The notes under the pieces were generated by a model that saw nothing but the letters and a program-made list of their open reading frames with translations, did not search any database and was not told where the DNA came from. Below, one piece after another: positions 23,762 through 32,379 of a stretch of 37,178 bases of DNA; position 1 is the first letter of the stretch, and every line of letters starts with the position of its first letter. This DNA is from Chromobacterium alticapitis (GTDB lineage: Bacteria > Pseudomonadota > Gammaproteobacteria > Burkholderiales > Chromobacteriaceae), in contig NZ_PQWB01000049.1 in the NCBI RefSeq assembly GCF_002924365.1, forward strand, positions 1-37,178. Reading direction: 5' to 3'. The position numbers and the translations under genes are program-made.

Positions 23762-25843
23762 ATGAGTCAAACGCAAGCCAAATGGGGCCACCTGGGCATC
23801 CGCATCATCCTGGTCGCGGCAGCCGCCATCACGATAGCCTTCGCCGTCATGATAGGCCTGATCGCCAGACTGAATTACAACGCGGCGATAGACAGCGGCT
23901 ACCAGCTGGCCTCGGAGCAAGCCGCCAGCTACGCCAAGGACGCGGAAAGCGCCTTTGACCAAAGCTTCCAGCTGCCGCGCCACCTGGCCGACACGGTGGA
24001 AGGCGTGCGCCGCGGCGGCAAGCCGGACCGCAAGCAGACCGACGCCATCATCATGCAGATGCTGGACAACGCCCCTCAATCCATAGGCCTGTGGATGCTG
24101 TGGGAACCCAATGCCTTCGACGGCGACGACAATGCTTTCCGCCTGGACTGGCCTCGCCACGATCCCTCCGGCCGCTATGAGCCCTACATCACGCGCAACG
24201 CTCAGGGCAAGGCGCAGATGGACGTCATGATGTCCACCGACCGCGTCAAAGACTTTCCCAAGTTCAAGGAACATCCGGAAACCTATCAACCGGACTATGA
24301 AAAGCCGGGCTGGGGCGATTTCTACTATGTGCCCAAACAGCGCGGCCGCGACACCATCACCGAACCCTATCCCTACGAGGTGCAGGGCAAGAAGGTGCTG
24401 GAAAGCTCGCTGGCCGTGGTGATGAAGAACGCCGCCGGCAAGATGGCCGGCGTATCGGCCACCGACGTGGCGCTGGACCAATTGCAAAAGCGCTTCGGCC
24501 AGATCCACCCGCGCGAGACAGGTTATATCCGCATCGCGTCCGAGGGTGGCGCCTACGTCGTCCATCCGCAAGCCGAGCTGCTGGGCAAGACCATAGCCAA
24601 GGATGACGCGCTGTTCTCCCATCTGGCCGACATCAAGAAAGGCCAGGACTTCGTCTACGAAGACGCCGGTTTCACCCACTTCTTCCATCCTATACGCATA
24701 GGCGACACCGGCCAGTTCTGGACGCTGGGCGTCAGCATTCCCACCGCCGCCATTACCGCCGATGCGCGGCGCGAAATGTACGCCGCCATCACCATAGGCG
24801 TGGTGGCGCTGGCGCTGATCCTGCTGCTGCTCACCGTGGTGATACGCGCGCTGACCCAGCCGCTGATCCGGCTGGCGGAAACGATGGAACAACTGGCCAA
24901 CGGCGGCGGCGACCTGACCGCGCGCATCGCCATCGCCAACCACGACGAGATAGGCCGCACCGCCCATGCCTTCAACCGCTTCCTGGACAGCCTGCGCGAC
25001 ATGTTCGCTCAAGTCCGCGAGCAAAGCCGCCAGGTATCGGATGCGGCGGCCCGGCTCAGCCAGTCGGCCAGCCAAGTGCACGATGCCTCTACTCAGCAGT
25101 CCGACGCGGCCTCGGCCAGCGCCGCCAGCGTGCAGCAGGTCACCGTCGGCGCCCAGCACATCGCCAACACCGCCCAGCAGGCCGACGGCATCGCCCGCGA
25201 AACCGGCACGCTGACCGAGCAAAGCGTGGACAAGGTCAATCGCGTCACCAGCGAAATCCAGCGCATGACCGACACCATGCACGCGCTGGCGGACCGCATG
25301 AACGGCCTGGGCGAACGTTCGAACGAAGTCACCACCATAGTCGGCGTGATCAAGGACATCGCCGATCAGACCAATCTATTGGCGCTGAACGCAGCCATCG
25401 AAGCGGCGCGCGCCGGCGAGATGGGCCGCGGCTTCGCCGTAGTGGCCGACGAAGTGCGCAATCTGGCCGGCCGCACCGCCGAAGCCACAGTAAAGATCAC
25501 GCGCATCGTCGAAGCCATAGGCAGCGAGACGAAACAAGCAGTAGGCGACGTGCAGAACAGCCGGCAGCAGGTGATCCTCAGCGTAGGCATCGCCGAAGAA
25601 GCCAACCAGTCCATGCGCGAAGTGCAGGACTACAATCGCCAGCTGGTGGTCAGCATAGTCGACATCGCCGCCGCCACGCGCCAGCAATCCAGCGCCAGCC
25701 AGGAAATCGCCCAGAACGTGGAGCGCATCAGCGGCATGGCGCAGAGCAACAACCAGACCGTGCGCGAAGTCAGCGACGCGGTGGGCAGGCTGCGCGAACT
25801 ATCCGGCGAGCTGGAACGCCTGGTGGGCCACTTCAAGCTGTAA
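23762..25843 (+). CDS. Methyl-accepting chemotaxis protein with double-Cache sensor
   Basis: 693 residues. TM1 (about 14-36) and TM2 (about 342-362) enclose a periplasmic domain of about 300 residues that reads as dCache_1: [34 protein letters not shown] and a second lobe [25 protein letters not shown] follows (363-416), then the signalling domain with the highly conserved hairpin tip [19 protein letters not shown]...[10 protein letters not shown], which contacts CheA and CheW. dCache sensors often bind amino acids or other small organic ligands; the ligand is unknown. There is no C-terminal NWETF-type tether for CheR/CheB. It is a single-gene unit ending in a good terminator. Confidence 0.93.
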   Translation: MSQTQAKWGHLGIRIILVAAAAITIAFAVMIGLIARLNYNAAIDSGYQLASEQAASYAKDAESAFDQSFQLPRHLADTVEGVRRGGKPDRKQTDAIIMQMLDNAPQSIGLWMLWEPNAFDGDDNAFRLDWPRHDPSGRYEPYITRNAQGKAQMDVMMSTDRVKDFPKFKEHPETYQPDYEKPGWGDFYYVPKQRGRDTITEPYPYEVQGKKVLESSLAVVMKNAAGKMAGVSATDVALDQLQKRFGQIHPRETGYIRIASEGGAYVVHPQAELLGKTIAKDDALFSHLADIKKGQDFVYEDAGFTHFFHPIRIGDTGQFWTLGVSIPTAAITADARREMYAAITIGVVALALILLLLTVVIRALTQPLIRLAETMEQLANGGGDLTARIAIANHDEIGRTAHAFNRFLDSLRDMFAQVREQSRQVSDAAARLSQSASQVHDASTQQSDAASASAASVQQVTVGAQHIANTAQQADGIARETGTLTEQSVDKVNRVTSEIQRMTDTMHALADRMNGLGERSNEVTTIVGVIKDIADQTNLLALNAAIEAARAGEMGRGFAVVADEVRNLAGRTAEATVKITRIVEAIGSETKQAVGDVQNSRQQVILSVGIAEEANQSMREVQDYNRQLVVSIVDIAAATRQQSSASQEIAQNVERISGMAQSNNQTVREVSDAVGRLRELSGELERLVGHFKL

Positions 25844-25866
25844 GCGCCGCCTCCGCGCTCTCCAGC

Positions 25867-25892
25867 AAGGCCCGGCTCCGCCGGGCCTTTTT
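25867..25892 (+). terminator. Intrinsic terminator of the chemoreceptor gene
   Basis: GGCCCGGC (25869-25876), loop TCC, GCCGGGCC (25880-25887), then TTTTT (25888-25892). This is a textbook rho-independent terminator on the plus strand. It abuts the stop of the converging LysE gene. Confidence 0.85.
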
Positions 25893-26500
25893 CACGCGGA
25901 TAGCCCCGCCGCGCGCCAGGCCAGCATGACGGCGAAGCCGAGCAAGACCCCGCCGCAAACGATATCCAGGCCGCGCCGCCCGGCCGGCCCCAAGCGCGCC
26001 AGCAGCGCGCCGCCGCCATAGGACAACGCAAGCCACCACAGCGCCGAGCCGCAGAACACCCCGCCGACGATCTCCACCTGCTTCCCCAGGCTGGCGGGCG
26101 CGCCGCCGGACAAGCCGGCCGCCACCGCGGCGAAGGACAATATGGTCATAGGATTGCTCAAGGTCAGCGCCAGGGTGCCGAGATAGGCCCGCCCCAGCCG
26201 CCGCTCGCCATCTTCCCGCCCGACACCCGCCGGCTTACGCAGCGTCGTCATGCCCAGCCAGGCCAACAACAAGCAGCCGGCCCAGGCCATCGGCTGGGCC
26301 AGCGCGCCGGCCCATTGCATCGCCAGGCCGCCGCCCAGCACGCCAGCCAATGCATACATGCCGTCGGCGCTGGCCGCGCCCAGGCCAGTGGCCAAACCCA
26401 GCCGCGAGCCCCCGCGCAGAGTGCGGCTGATGCACAGCAAACCTATCGGCCCCACCGGCGCCGCAATCGCCAACCCTATGCCCACGGCCTGCCAGAACAT
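25892..26500 (-). CDS. LysE/RhtB-family amino-acid exporter
   Basis: 202 residues from the ATG at 26498-26500 with GGGAG about 8 bases upstream. Six hydrophobic helices are seen; the first has the family pattern AAPVGPIGLLCI, and a later helix has LTLSNPMTILSFAAV, both typical of LysE/RhtB. Members export basic amino acids, homoserine, threonine or similar through the inner membrane. It is divergent from an Lrp/AsnC-type regulator 126 bases away, the standard arrangement in which the regulator senses the amino acid and induces the exporter. The substrate is not assignable. Confidence 0.88.
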   Translation of the reverse strand: MFWQAVGIGLAIAAPVGPIGLLCISRTLRGGSRLGLATGLGAASADGMYALAGVLGGGLAMQWAGALAQPMAWAGCLLLAWLGMTTLRKPAGVGREDGERRLGRAYLGTLALTLSNPMTILSFAAVAAGLSGGAPASLGKQVEIVGGVFCGSALWWLALSYGGGALLARLGPAGRRGLDIVCGGVLLGFAVMLAWRAAGLSA

Positions 26501-26626
26501 GGCGCGTCTCCCGAATCTCAATGGCTACAGTCTGCCAGCGCCATGCCGTCCGGCACATGGCGCTTTTTCGGCAGGCAGCCATGCTAACCTTCAAAATATC
26601 AGGCAAATGAATAGGGGAGTTTACGA

Positions 26627-27070
26627 ATGGAAGTGGATGCCAAGTCTTGGTCGATATTGACCGCTCTGCAGGCCAATGCCCGGCAATCGCTGACCGAGCT
26701 TGCGCAGGCTGTGGGCCTGTCCGTGCCTGCGGTGTCAGAGCGGGTGAAGCGGCTGGAGGAAGCCGGCGTGATCCAGGGCTACCATGCGCGGGTGGCGCCG
26801 CTGCGTGCCGGCTACGCGCTGTCCGCGCTGGTGGGCATCACCGTGCCGCAGCCGGACAAAAAGACCTTGCTTGCTCGGTTGGAGGCCATGCCGGAAGTGA
26901 TGGAATGCCACCACGTGACCGGCGTCGACTCCTACGTGTTCCGGCTTTTGGCGCGCGACGTGTCGCATCTGGAGATGCTGGTGGCGCAGTTGAACGATCT
27001 GGGCGAAACGCGCACCTCCATCATCCTGTCCACGCCGCTGGCGGGACGGCCGGTGCGGCCGCCCCGCTGA
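26627..27070 (+). CDS. Lrp/AsnC-family transcriptional regulator
   Basis: 147 residues, with GGGGAG 7 bases before the ATG. The N-terminal helix-turn-helix (about 12-50) contains LTELAQAVGLSVPAVSERVKRLEEAGVI. The C-terminal RAM ligand-binding domain follows from about 60 and includes the pattern MPEVMECHHVTGVDSYVFRLLARD. Lrp-type proteins bind amino acids and work as octamers. Its divergent neighbour is a LysE exporter, its likely target, and the shared 126-base gap is the likely operator region. It converges on asparagine synthetase with 6 bases between stops. Confidence 0.9.
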   Translation: MEVDAKSWSILTALQANARQSLTELAQAVGLSVPAVSERVKRLEEAGVIQGYHARVAPLRAGYALSALVGITVPQPDKKTLLARLEAMPEVMECHHVTGVDSYVFRLLARDVSHLEMLVAQLNDLGETRTSIILSTPLAGRPVRPPR

Positions 27071-27076
27071 GCCGGC

Positions 27077-28927
27077 TTACAGATCCAGCGCCGCCTGGTG
27101 ATGGCGCAGCCATTCATCCAGTCCCAGCGCCATTTCCAGGCCGGCGCGCTCCGGCGAGGTGCTGGTCTTGCCGAATGGCCGGTCCAACAGCTTCCAGGCC
27201 GCCGTCTTGTCCAGCAAGGGCAAGACCGGGGAGCGGGAGTCATCCAGCACGCGCATCAGCCCCTCGCGCAGAGCCTTCTCGTAAGCCGGGTCTTGCGTCG
27301 CGGGATACGGGCTCTTGACGCGCTGGACGATGGAGTCCGGCAGCACATCGCGGCAGGCCGCGCGCAACAGGCTCTTTTCCCGGCCGTCGAAGTTCTTCAT
27401 GCTCCACGGCGCATTGAACACGTATTCCACCAGCCGGTGATCGCAGAACGGCACGCGCACTTCCAGCCCCACCGCCATGCTCATCCGGTCCTTGCGATCC
27501 AGCAAAGCCTGCACGAAGCGCGTCAGATGCATATGACTGATCTCGCGCATGCGCCTCTCCTTGGGCGAATCCGACGCCAGCCTGGGCGCCTCGGCCAAGG
27601 CCTGGGCATAGCTGTCGCGGCGGAAGCCGCTCATGTCCAGGCTGCGCAGCAAATCCGGCTTAAGCAGCGACTGGCCGTCGAAGAAGGAGCCCGTGGCGCC
27701 TGCCAGCCACGGAAAAGTGTCGGCGGCGACGGCGGATTCGTCATGGAACCAGCGATAGCCGCCGAACACCTCGTCGGCCGACTCGCCGGACAAGGCCACC
27801 GTGGACTGGCCGCGTATGGCTTCGAACAACTTGTACAAGGAAGGCAGCATGTCGCCCCAATAGGCCGGGGGCAGGTCCTGCGCGCCCAGCACCGCGGCGC
27901 GCAGCGCCGGATCGGCCAGATCGCGGCTTTGCAGCAGGATTTCGCTATGGTCGGTGCCGGCGTGGGCGGCCAGGTCCCGCACGAAAGGCGCGTCCGGCGA
28001 ACCGCGCAGATGGTCTGCCTCGAAGGCTGCGCCGTGCTGGGCGAAGTCCACCGAGAACGAGCGCACCGCGCCCCTGCCCTGCCGCGCCATGCCGCGCGCG
28101 GCCAGTGCGGTGATGGCAGATGAGTCCAACCCGCCGGACAACAGCGTGCACAGCGGCACATCGGCAACGATCTGGCGTTCTACGATGTCATCCAGCAACT
28201 CGCGCACGGTTCGGATGGTGGCGGGCAGGTCGTCCGCATGCTCGCGCGCTTCCAACTGCCAGTAGCGATGCTTGCGCAGGCCGCGTCTATCCACCGTCAC
28301 CATCTGTCCCGGCCGCACCTCATGCATGCCGGCGAACACAGCGGCCTCCGGCGTTTTCACCAGGTCCAGCAGCTCGCGCAGGCCATCGGCGGCGACGCGG
28401 CGCTTCGCCTCGGGATGGGCCAGGATGGCCTTGGGTTCGGAGCCGAACAGTACGCCGTCCGGCAGCGGGTAGTAATACAGCGGCTTCACCCCCATGCGGT
28501 CGCGCACCAGCAGCAGCTTCTCCTCGCGCGCGTCCCACAGCGCGAAAGCGTACATGCCGTTCAGCCTGTCCACCATCGCCTCGCCCCACTGCAGATAGGC
28601 GCGCAACGCCACTTCGGTGTCGCTGCGGGTGCGGAAGACCTGGCCCAGGCCTTGCAACGCCTCCCGCAGCTCGCGGAAGTTGTACACTTCGCCGGTATAG
28701 ACCAGGCAAGCCAAAGTCCGGCCATCCTGCTCCGCCAGCATGGGCTGGCGGCCGCCTTCCAGATCGATGATGGACAAGCGGCGATGGCCCAGCGCGGCGC
28801 GGCGGTCCAGCCATAGTCCCCCGGCATCCGGCCCGCGCCGGGCCATCGTTTCCGTCATCGCCTCAACAATCCCGCGCTGCTCGCGCAGATCGCGCTCGAA
28901 GCTTACCCACCCTGCAATTCCGCACAT
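27077..28927 (-). CDS. asnB: Glutamine-hydrolysing asparagine synthetase
   Basis: 616 residues. The N-terminal glutaminase domain has nucleophile Cys2 (MCGIAGW), Arg in GHRRLSIID (48-56) and YTGEVYNF (77-84). The synthetase domain has the ATP pyrophosphate loop LSGGLDSS (263-270) and SGESADEVFGGY. The enzyme makes asparagine from aspartate, glutamine and ATP in the cytosol. The residue equivalent to E. coli Asn74, an oxyanion-hole residue, appears to be Thr78; I believe this occurs in a subfamily but cannot check it here. A GAGGAG site lies 7 bases before the ATG. Alternative: an AsnB-like amidotransferase acting on another substrate. Confidence 0.88.
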   Translation of the reverse strand: MCGIAGWVSFERDLREQRGIVEAMTETMARRGPDAGGLWLDRRAALGHRRLSIIDLEGGRQPMLAEQDGRTLACLVYTGEVYNFRELREALQGLGQVFRTRSDTEVALRAYLQWGEAMVDRLNGMYAFALWDAREEKLLLVRDRMGVKPLYYYPLPDGVLFGSEPKAILAHPEAKRRVAADGLRELLDLVKTPEAAVFAGMHEVRPGQMVTVDRRGLRKHRYWQLEAREHADDLPATIRTVRELLDDIVERQIVADVPLCTLLSGGLDSSAITALAARGMARQGRGAVRSFSVDFAQHGAAFEADHLRGSPDAPFVRDLAAHAGTDHSEILLQSRDLADPALRAAVLGAQDLPPAYWGDMLPSLYKLFEAIRGQSTVALSGESADEVFGGYRWFHDESAVAADTFPWLAGATGSFFDGQSLLKPDLLRSLDMSGFRRDSYAQALAEAPRLASDSPKERRMREISHMHLTRFVQALLDRKDRMSMAVGLEVRVPFCDHRLVEYVFNAPWSMKNFDGREKSLLRAACRDVLPDSIVQRVKSPYPATQDPAYEKALREGLMRVLDDSRSPVLPLLDKTAAWKLLDRPFGKTSTSPERAGLEMALGLDEWLRHHQAALDL

Positions 28928-29060
28928 CGTCAGGCTCTCCTCTTGTGAATGGCCGGGCGGCGCATCCTTCCCGGCAAATTATGCTAAACGCATTTCACAA
29001 CAAAGGGCGGACAGGGGAGTCGAGAAACTGGCAATAAGGATGAGATGTTGACGTATATAC

Positions 29061-29088
29061 GAAAAGACCCGCCCTTCCGGGCGGGTCT
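29061..29088 (-). terminator. Intrinsic terminator of the phospholipase D-family gene
   Basis: On the minus strand AGACCCGCCC, loop GGAA, GGGCGGGTCT, then TTTC: a perfect 10-base-pair stem located 8 bases past the gene's stop. It also lies upstream of asnB, insulating that gene from its neighbour. Confidence 0.85.
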
Positions 29089-29095
29089 GCGAGTC

Positions 29096-30310
29096 TCAAT
29101 CCGCCTGGCGGCAGGCCTTGTCCGGCGCCTGGTAGGCTCGGGATGCCTCAAGCGGCGCCGCGTAAGGCGAAGACCAGGTTTGCTCGTGCAGCTTGGCGAT
29201 GCGCCCTGCCATCGCCGCGTTGCGCAATACCACCTCGACATTGCGCGACTTGTCCATATAGCCGCCGCTCCAATTGCTGGTGCCCACCCAGGCGATCTGG
29301 CCGTCTATCTCCATGGTCTTGCTGTGGATGACGCGGGCGAACGGAATGCAGGCGCCGTCGCGCGGTATCGTGACGATGCGCACCTCCATGCCCGGCAACA
29401 CGGTCAGGCTCTTCAGATAGTCTATGCCCGGCTTTTCCAGATTCCAGTCCGACACCATCAGTTTGACCTTGACCCCGCGCGCCAACGCCCCGCGGATGGC
29501 GTTGTCGAACATCGGGTAATAACTGCGCGGCTTGCCATAGTTCAAAGGCGCGTAGTCCAGCAACTGGATGCGTACCTCCTGCTTGGCCTCGGCCATCAGG
29601 CGCGGCAGCGCCTGTTCGGAATCGCCCACGCCGTCCGGGTTGTAGGCATTGGGGCTGGACAACAGCACGGCGGGCTGAGACAGATCGGCCGCCTGCTCCG
29701 CCGCGCGAGCAGGCTTCACCTGGCCGCCGGCGGCCAGCGCGACCTGGGCTGACCAGTCCTGCTCGAAAATGGCCTGCAAGCGGCCTGCCATCGCCGCGTC
29801 GTCTATCTTCAAGCCGGTTTCATGGATGTGCTGCAGCGAGCGCCAGTCGAAGTTCTGACTGCCCACATAGCCGGTCTTGCCGTCCGCCACGATGAACTTG
29901 GCGTGGATGATGCCGTTGCCGGTCAGCTGGTTGTAGTCCAGCTGGCGGTATTGCAGATTGGGGATGCGCTTGAGCCGCTCTATGGTGGCCGGCTCGCTGG
30001 CGAACATGCCCTTCTTCTCCATCAGGAAGCGGATCTTCACGCCGCGCTTGCCGGCGGCTTCCAGATGTTCAATCACGCCATCCAGCTTGCTGCCCGCCTG
30101 ATCCGCCACATAGAACTGCTCCAGGTCGATCTCGCGCTTGGCGGAGTCGAACATCTGGCTCCATACGGTCGCCGGATCACGCAGGTCAGGCGTGTCCAGC
30201 TGAGCATGCTGCGGCGCGGTATGCACCAGCTCGAAGCCGGGGATGGAAAAATCGGCGCGGGCCAGCGGCGCGGCCAGCATCAGGACCAGCGGCAAGCAGC
30301 GTGGAGACAT
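29096..30310 (-). CDS. Exported phospholipase D-family protein
   Basis: 404 residues with a signal peptide (cleavage near ARA-D, residue 19). Two HKD motifs are intact: H136-x-K138-x4-D143 (HAKFIVAD) and H329-x-K331-x4-D336 (HSKTMEID), each followed by a GS/GTSN strand (VGSQNFDW, VGTSNWSGG). This is the two-lobed phosphodiesterase fold. Members include phospholipases, cardiolipin synthase-like transferases and nucleases; export suggests action on lipids or DNA outside the cytosol. A GAGGAAG site precedes the ATG. It lies just downstream of the flagellar operon terminator and is probably independently transcribed. Confidence 0.87.
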   Translation of the reverse strand: MSPRCLPLVLMLAAPLARADFSIPGFELVHTAPQHAQLDTPDLRDPATVWSQMFDSAKREIDLEQFYVADQAGSKLDGVIEHLEAAGKRGVKIRFLMEKKGMFASEPATIERLKRIPNLQYRQLDYNQLTGNGIIHAKFIVADGKTGYVGSQNFDWRSLQHIHETGLKIDDAAMAGRLQAIFEQDWSAQVALAAGGQVKPARAAEQAADLSQPAVLLSSPNAYNPDGVGDSEQALPRLMAEAKQEVRIQLLDYAPLNYGKPRSYYPMFDNAIRGALARGVKVKLMVSDWNLEKPGIDYLKSLTVLPGMEVRIVTIPRDGACIPFARVIHSKTMEIDGQIAWVGTSNWSGGYMDKSRNVEVVLRNAAMAGRIAKLHEQTWSSPYAAPLEASRAYQAPDKACRQAD

Positions 30311-30378
30311 GGGGGAGCTTCCTCGGGAAAATCGCAGATCATGACACAGACATGTTAATAGGGTATGTAGAAGGCATG

Positions 30379-30402
30379 AAAAAGCCGCCCTTGCAAGGCG
30401 GC
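30379..30402 (-). terminator. Intrinsic terminator of the flagellar operon
   Basis: On the minus strand GCCGCC (30397-30402), a 7-base loop, GGCGGC (30384-30389), then TTTTT (30379-30383). It lies about 25 bases after the last gene of the flagellar operon. Confidence 0.75.
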
Positions 30403-30427
30403 CTTCTGTTGGACGAATTTCGCGCGA

Positions 30428-31459
30428 TCACCTCAGCGAGAGCAGGGCCAGCACGCGATAGCGGCTGATGCCCAACACGGCCGGCACCAGTTGCTGCAGA
30501 TGATTGAAATCGGCCGTTTGGTTCAGCCTGGCGTTGAAGTCGCTGGCGAAGCCGCTGGCCCAGCTTTGCTCGTCGCTGTTCGACAGCTGGCTGATGGACT
30601 GCCTAGCCTCGGCGATGGCGTTGTCTATCGCCGTGCGAGTCTGCTGCAGCCGGGCGATCGCGCGCAGCACGTCCTGCAGCGTGAGCCGCACCTGGGCGTG
30701 GTCGTCCATGCTCCAGCTCGAGGCGTCCATTGCCGGCGCCTCCGGCTCCAGGCTCAATGGCTGCGGCACGCCGCCAGGGAAGCGCACGCCGCCGCCGCGC
30801 ACGGTCAGCGAGCCCTGCAGCTGCGCCCAATCCTGTTCGCTGCAACTGAAGCCCAGCCGGCCGCTGTCGTCCAACTCGCAACGCGCGCCGGCCGGCCCCA
30901 GCGCCTGGTTCAGCGCGCGCAGCACATCGTCGCGGCTCGCGCCCTCGCCGACTTGCACCGCCGACGCCGCGCCGCCGGCCGCGGCGAAGACCAGCGTTTC
31001 CGGCTGTCCCGACGTCAGATTATCCAAATCCAGTCCGCGCGCGCTGAAATTCAGCCGCGACGGCGCGCCCAAAGACAGCCGCAGCCGGCTGTCCAGGCTG
31101 CCGGCGCTGTCGTCGCGGCGGCGTTGCCAGGATTGCTGCAGCTGGTCGCGCTGGGCATTCAAGCCATCCACGTCCAGTCGCCGCTGCGTCAATTGCTGGC
31201 TGAGGCTGTCCTTGAACGACTGCAGCTGGCTCAGCATGTCGTCGACGTAATCCTGCGCGCATTGCGCCGAGGTCAGCTGTTCGTTCAGCTGCGTGCTGTA
31301 GCGCCAGCCGGAAGCGCCGGCGGGCTGCGGACGGGCGCTGGCCAGCGCGGGGCGGGCGGCCGAGCCGCCGCGCGACGCCGCCGGCGCGATCACCGCGCCA
31401 TCCTTGCCCCAGCGTTTGTCTCCCGGAGCCTGGCCGATGGAACCTAAAGTGGCTGACAT
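30428..31459 (-). CDS. Unknown last gene of the flagellar operon (possible axial protein)
   Basis: 343 residues, starting 3 bases after the flgL stop, so part of the same transcript. A Pro/Ala/Ser-rich N-terminus (1-50) is followed by long helices (about 55-125, rich in Gln and Leu). A middle region (about 135-230) resembles the flagellin/FliD insertion domain: LNFSARGLDLDNL, DDVLRALNQALGPAG, then CELDDSGRLGFSC. A final helical region ends in SRYRVLALLSLR, like the flagellin/FlgL-type C-terminal helix (compare Q-x-VL-x-LL). No signal peptide is seen, as expected for a flagellar type III substrate. I do not recognise a named family; a junction or filament protein is plausible, and a chaperone-like role is an alternative. 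Confidence 0.68.
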   Translation of the reverse strand: MSATLGSIGQAPGDKRWGKDGAVIAPAASRGGSAARPALASARPQPAGASGWRYSTQLNEQLTSAQCAQDYVDDMLSQLQSFKDSLSQQLTQRRLDVDGLNAQRDQLQQSWQRRRDDSAGSLDSRLRLSLGAPSRLNFSARGLDLDNLTSGQPETLVFAAAGGAASAVQVGEGASRDDVLRALNQALGPAGARCELDDSGRLGFSCSEQDWAQLQGSLTVRGGGVRFPGGVPQPLSLEPEAPAMDASSWSMDDHAQVRLTLQDVLRAIARLQQTRTAIDNAIAEARQSISQLSNSDEQSWASGFASDFNARLNQTADFNHLQQLVPAVLGISRYRVLALLSLR

Positions 31460-31462
31460 GGC

Positions 31463-32371
31463 TTAAATCGCATCAAACAAGGTCAGCTGGCTGACTTTGC
31501 CGTAGGCCTTCTGGCTGGCTTGCAGCGCCATGGACAGCTGGTTCATGTTCATGAAAGCTGTGCCATAGTCCAGGCTGCCCAGTTCCAGCATGCTCTGCTG
31601 GTTGGCCAAGCTCAGACTGTTGTGGTTGCCGTCCAGGGTCTGCAGCACGTTTTGCGCGCCGCCCAATTCGGAAATGCTGCCGCTTACCTTGCTCAGCGCG
31701 CTGTCCACGCTATCCATGGTGGCGCGCACCGTGGCGCCCACCGCCGGGTCGTTGCCGTTCAGCGCCGGGCTTTGCAGCGTGGCTATCGCCTTGTCCAGCT
31801 GGTTGAGCAGCGCCGGCATGGATTCCAGCGTGACGTTGGACGGCTGGGTGACGCCCTCGCCCACCGTCACCTGCTGGCGATCGGTATTGCCGTTGAAACT
31901 GTAACGGTTGCCAACCGGCTGGCTGGCATCGACTTGGATCGATGCATTGTTGACGGCGCTGCCGGAAAACAAATAGCGGCCCTCGCTGTCCTTGGTATTG
32001 GCGGCGAACAATAGGCTGTCGCGCAGGCTGGCCAGCGGGGCGGCCATCGCCTTCAGGTCCTCGGGGGCCGGCTGGTTGGCCGCCGCCACCAGAATGTCGC
32101 GCGTATTGTTCAGGTCGCTGACGATGCCGTCCAGCAAAGACTCGTTCTGGCTCAGCTTGGATTTCAGGGCGCCGATATTGTCGCGGTACTGCGACAGCGA
32201 CGCTTCCTCGCGCTGCAGCCGCAGCAGGCGCACGCTGGCGATGGGATTTTCCGATGGCGCCAGCATGCTCTTGCCGCTGGACATCTTCTGCAGAAGCTCG
32301 GCCATGCCGGCGCTGCTGTTCTGCATGGCCAGGAGCACGACGGACTGGTATTGATTGCTGGAGATGCGCAT
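31463..32371 (-). CDS. flgL: Flagellar hook-filament junction protein FlgL
   Basis: 302 residues, close to the usual size (about 317 in Salmonella). The N-terminal helix pair has the flagellin-like pattern MRISSNQYQS...LLQKMSSGKSMLAPSENPIASVRLL. A C-terminal helix includes GTAFMNMNQLSMALQASQKAYGKVSQLTLF, the standard hook-associated end. FlgL forms the second junction layer between hook and filament. It lies 8 bases downstream of flgK, in the conserved flgK-flgL order. Confidence 0.93.
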   Translation of the reverse strand: MRISSNQYQSVVLLAMQNSSAGMAELLQKMSSGKSMLAPSENPIASVRLLRLQREEASLSQYRDNIGALKSKLSQNESLLDGIVSDLNNTRDILVAAANQPAPEDLKAMAAPLASLRDSLLFAANTKDSEGRYLFSGSAVNNASIQVDASQPVGNRYSFNGNTDRQQVTVGEGVTQPSNVTLESMPALLNQLDKAIATLQSPALNGNDPAVGATVRATMDSVDSALSKVSGSISELGGAQNVLQTLDGNHNSLSLANQQSMLELGSLDYGTAFMNMNQLSMALQASQKAYGKVSQLTLFDAI

Positions 32372-32379
32372 GCTCGTCC

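Noticed and set aside
23705-25282. A 525-codon minus-strand open frame opposite the chemoreceptor
   Set aside because: No ribosome site or domain is seen, and the sense strand has full chemoreceptor architecture.
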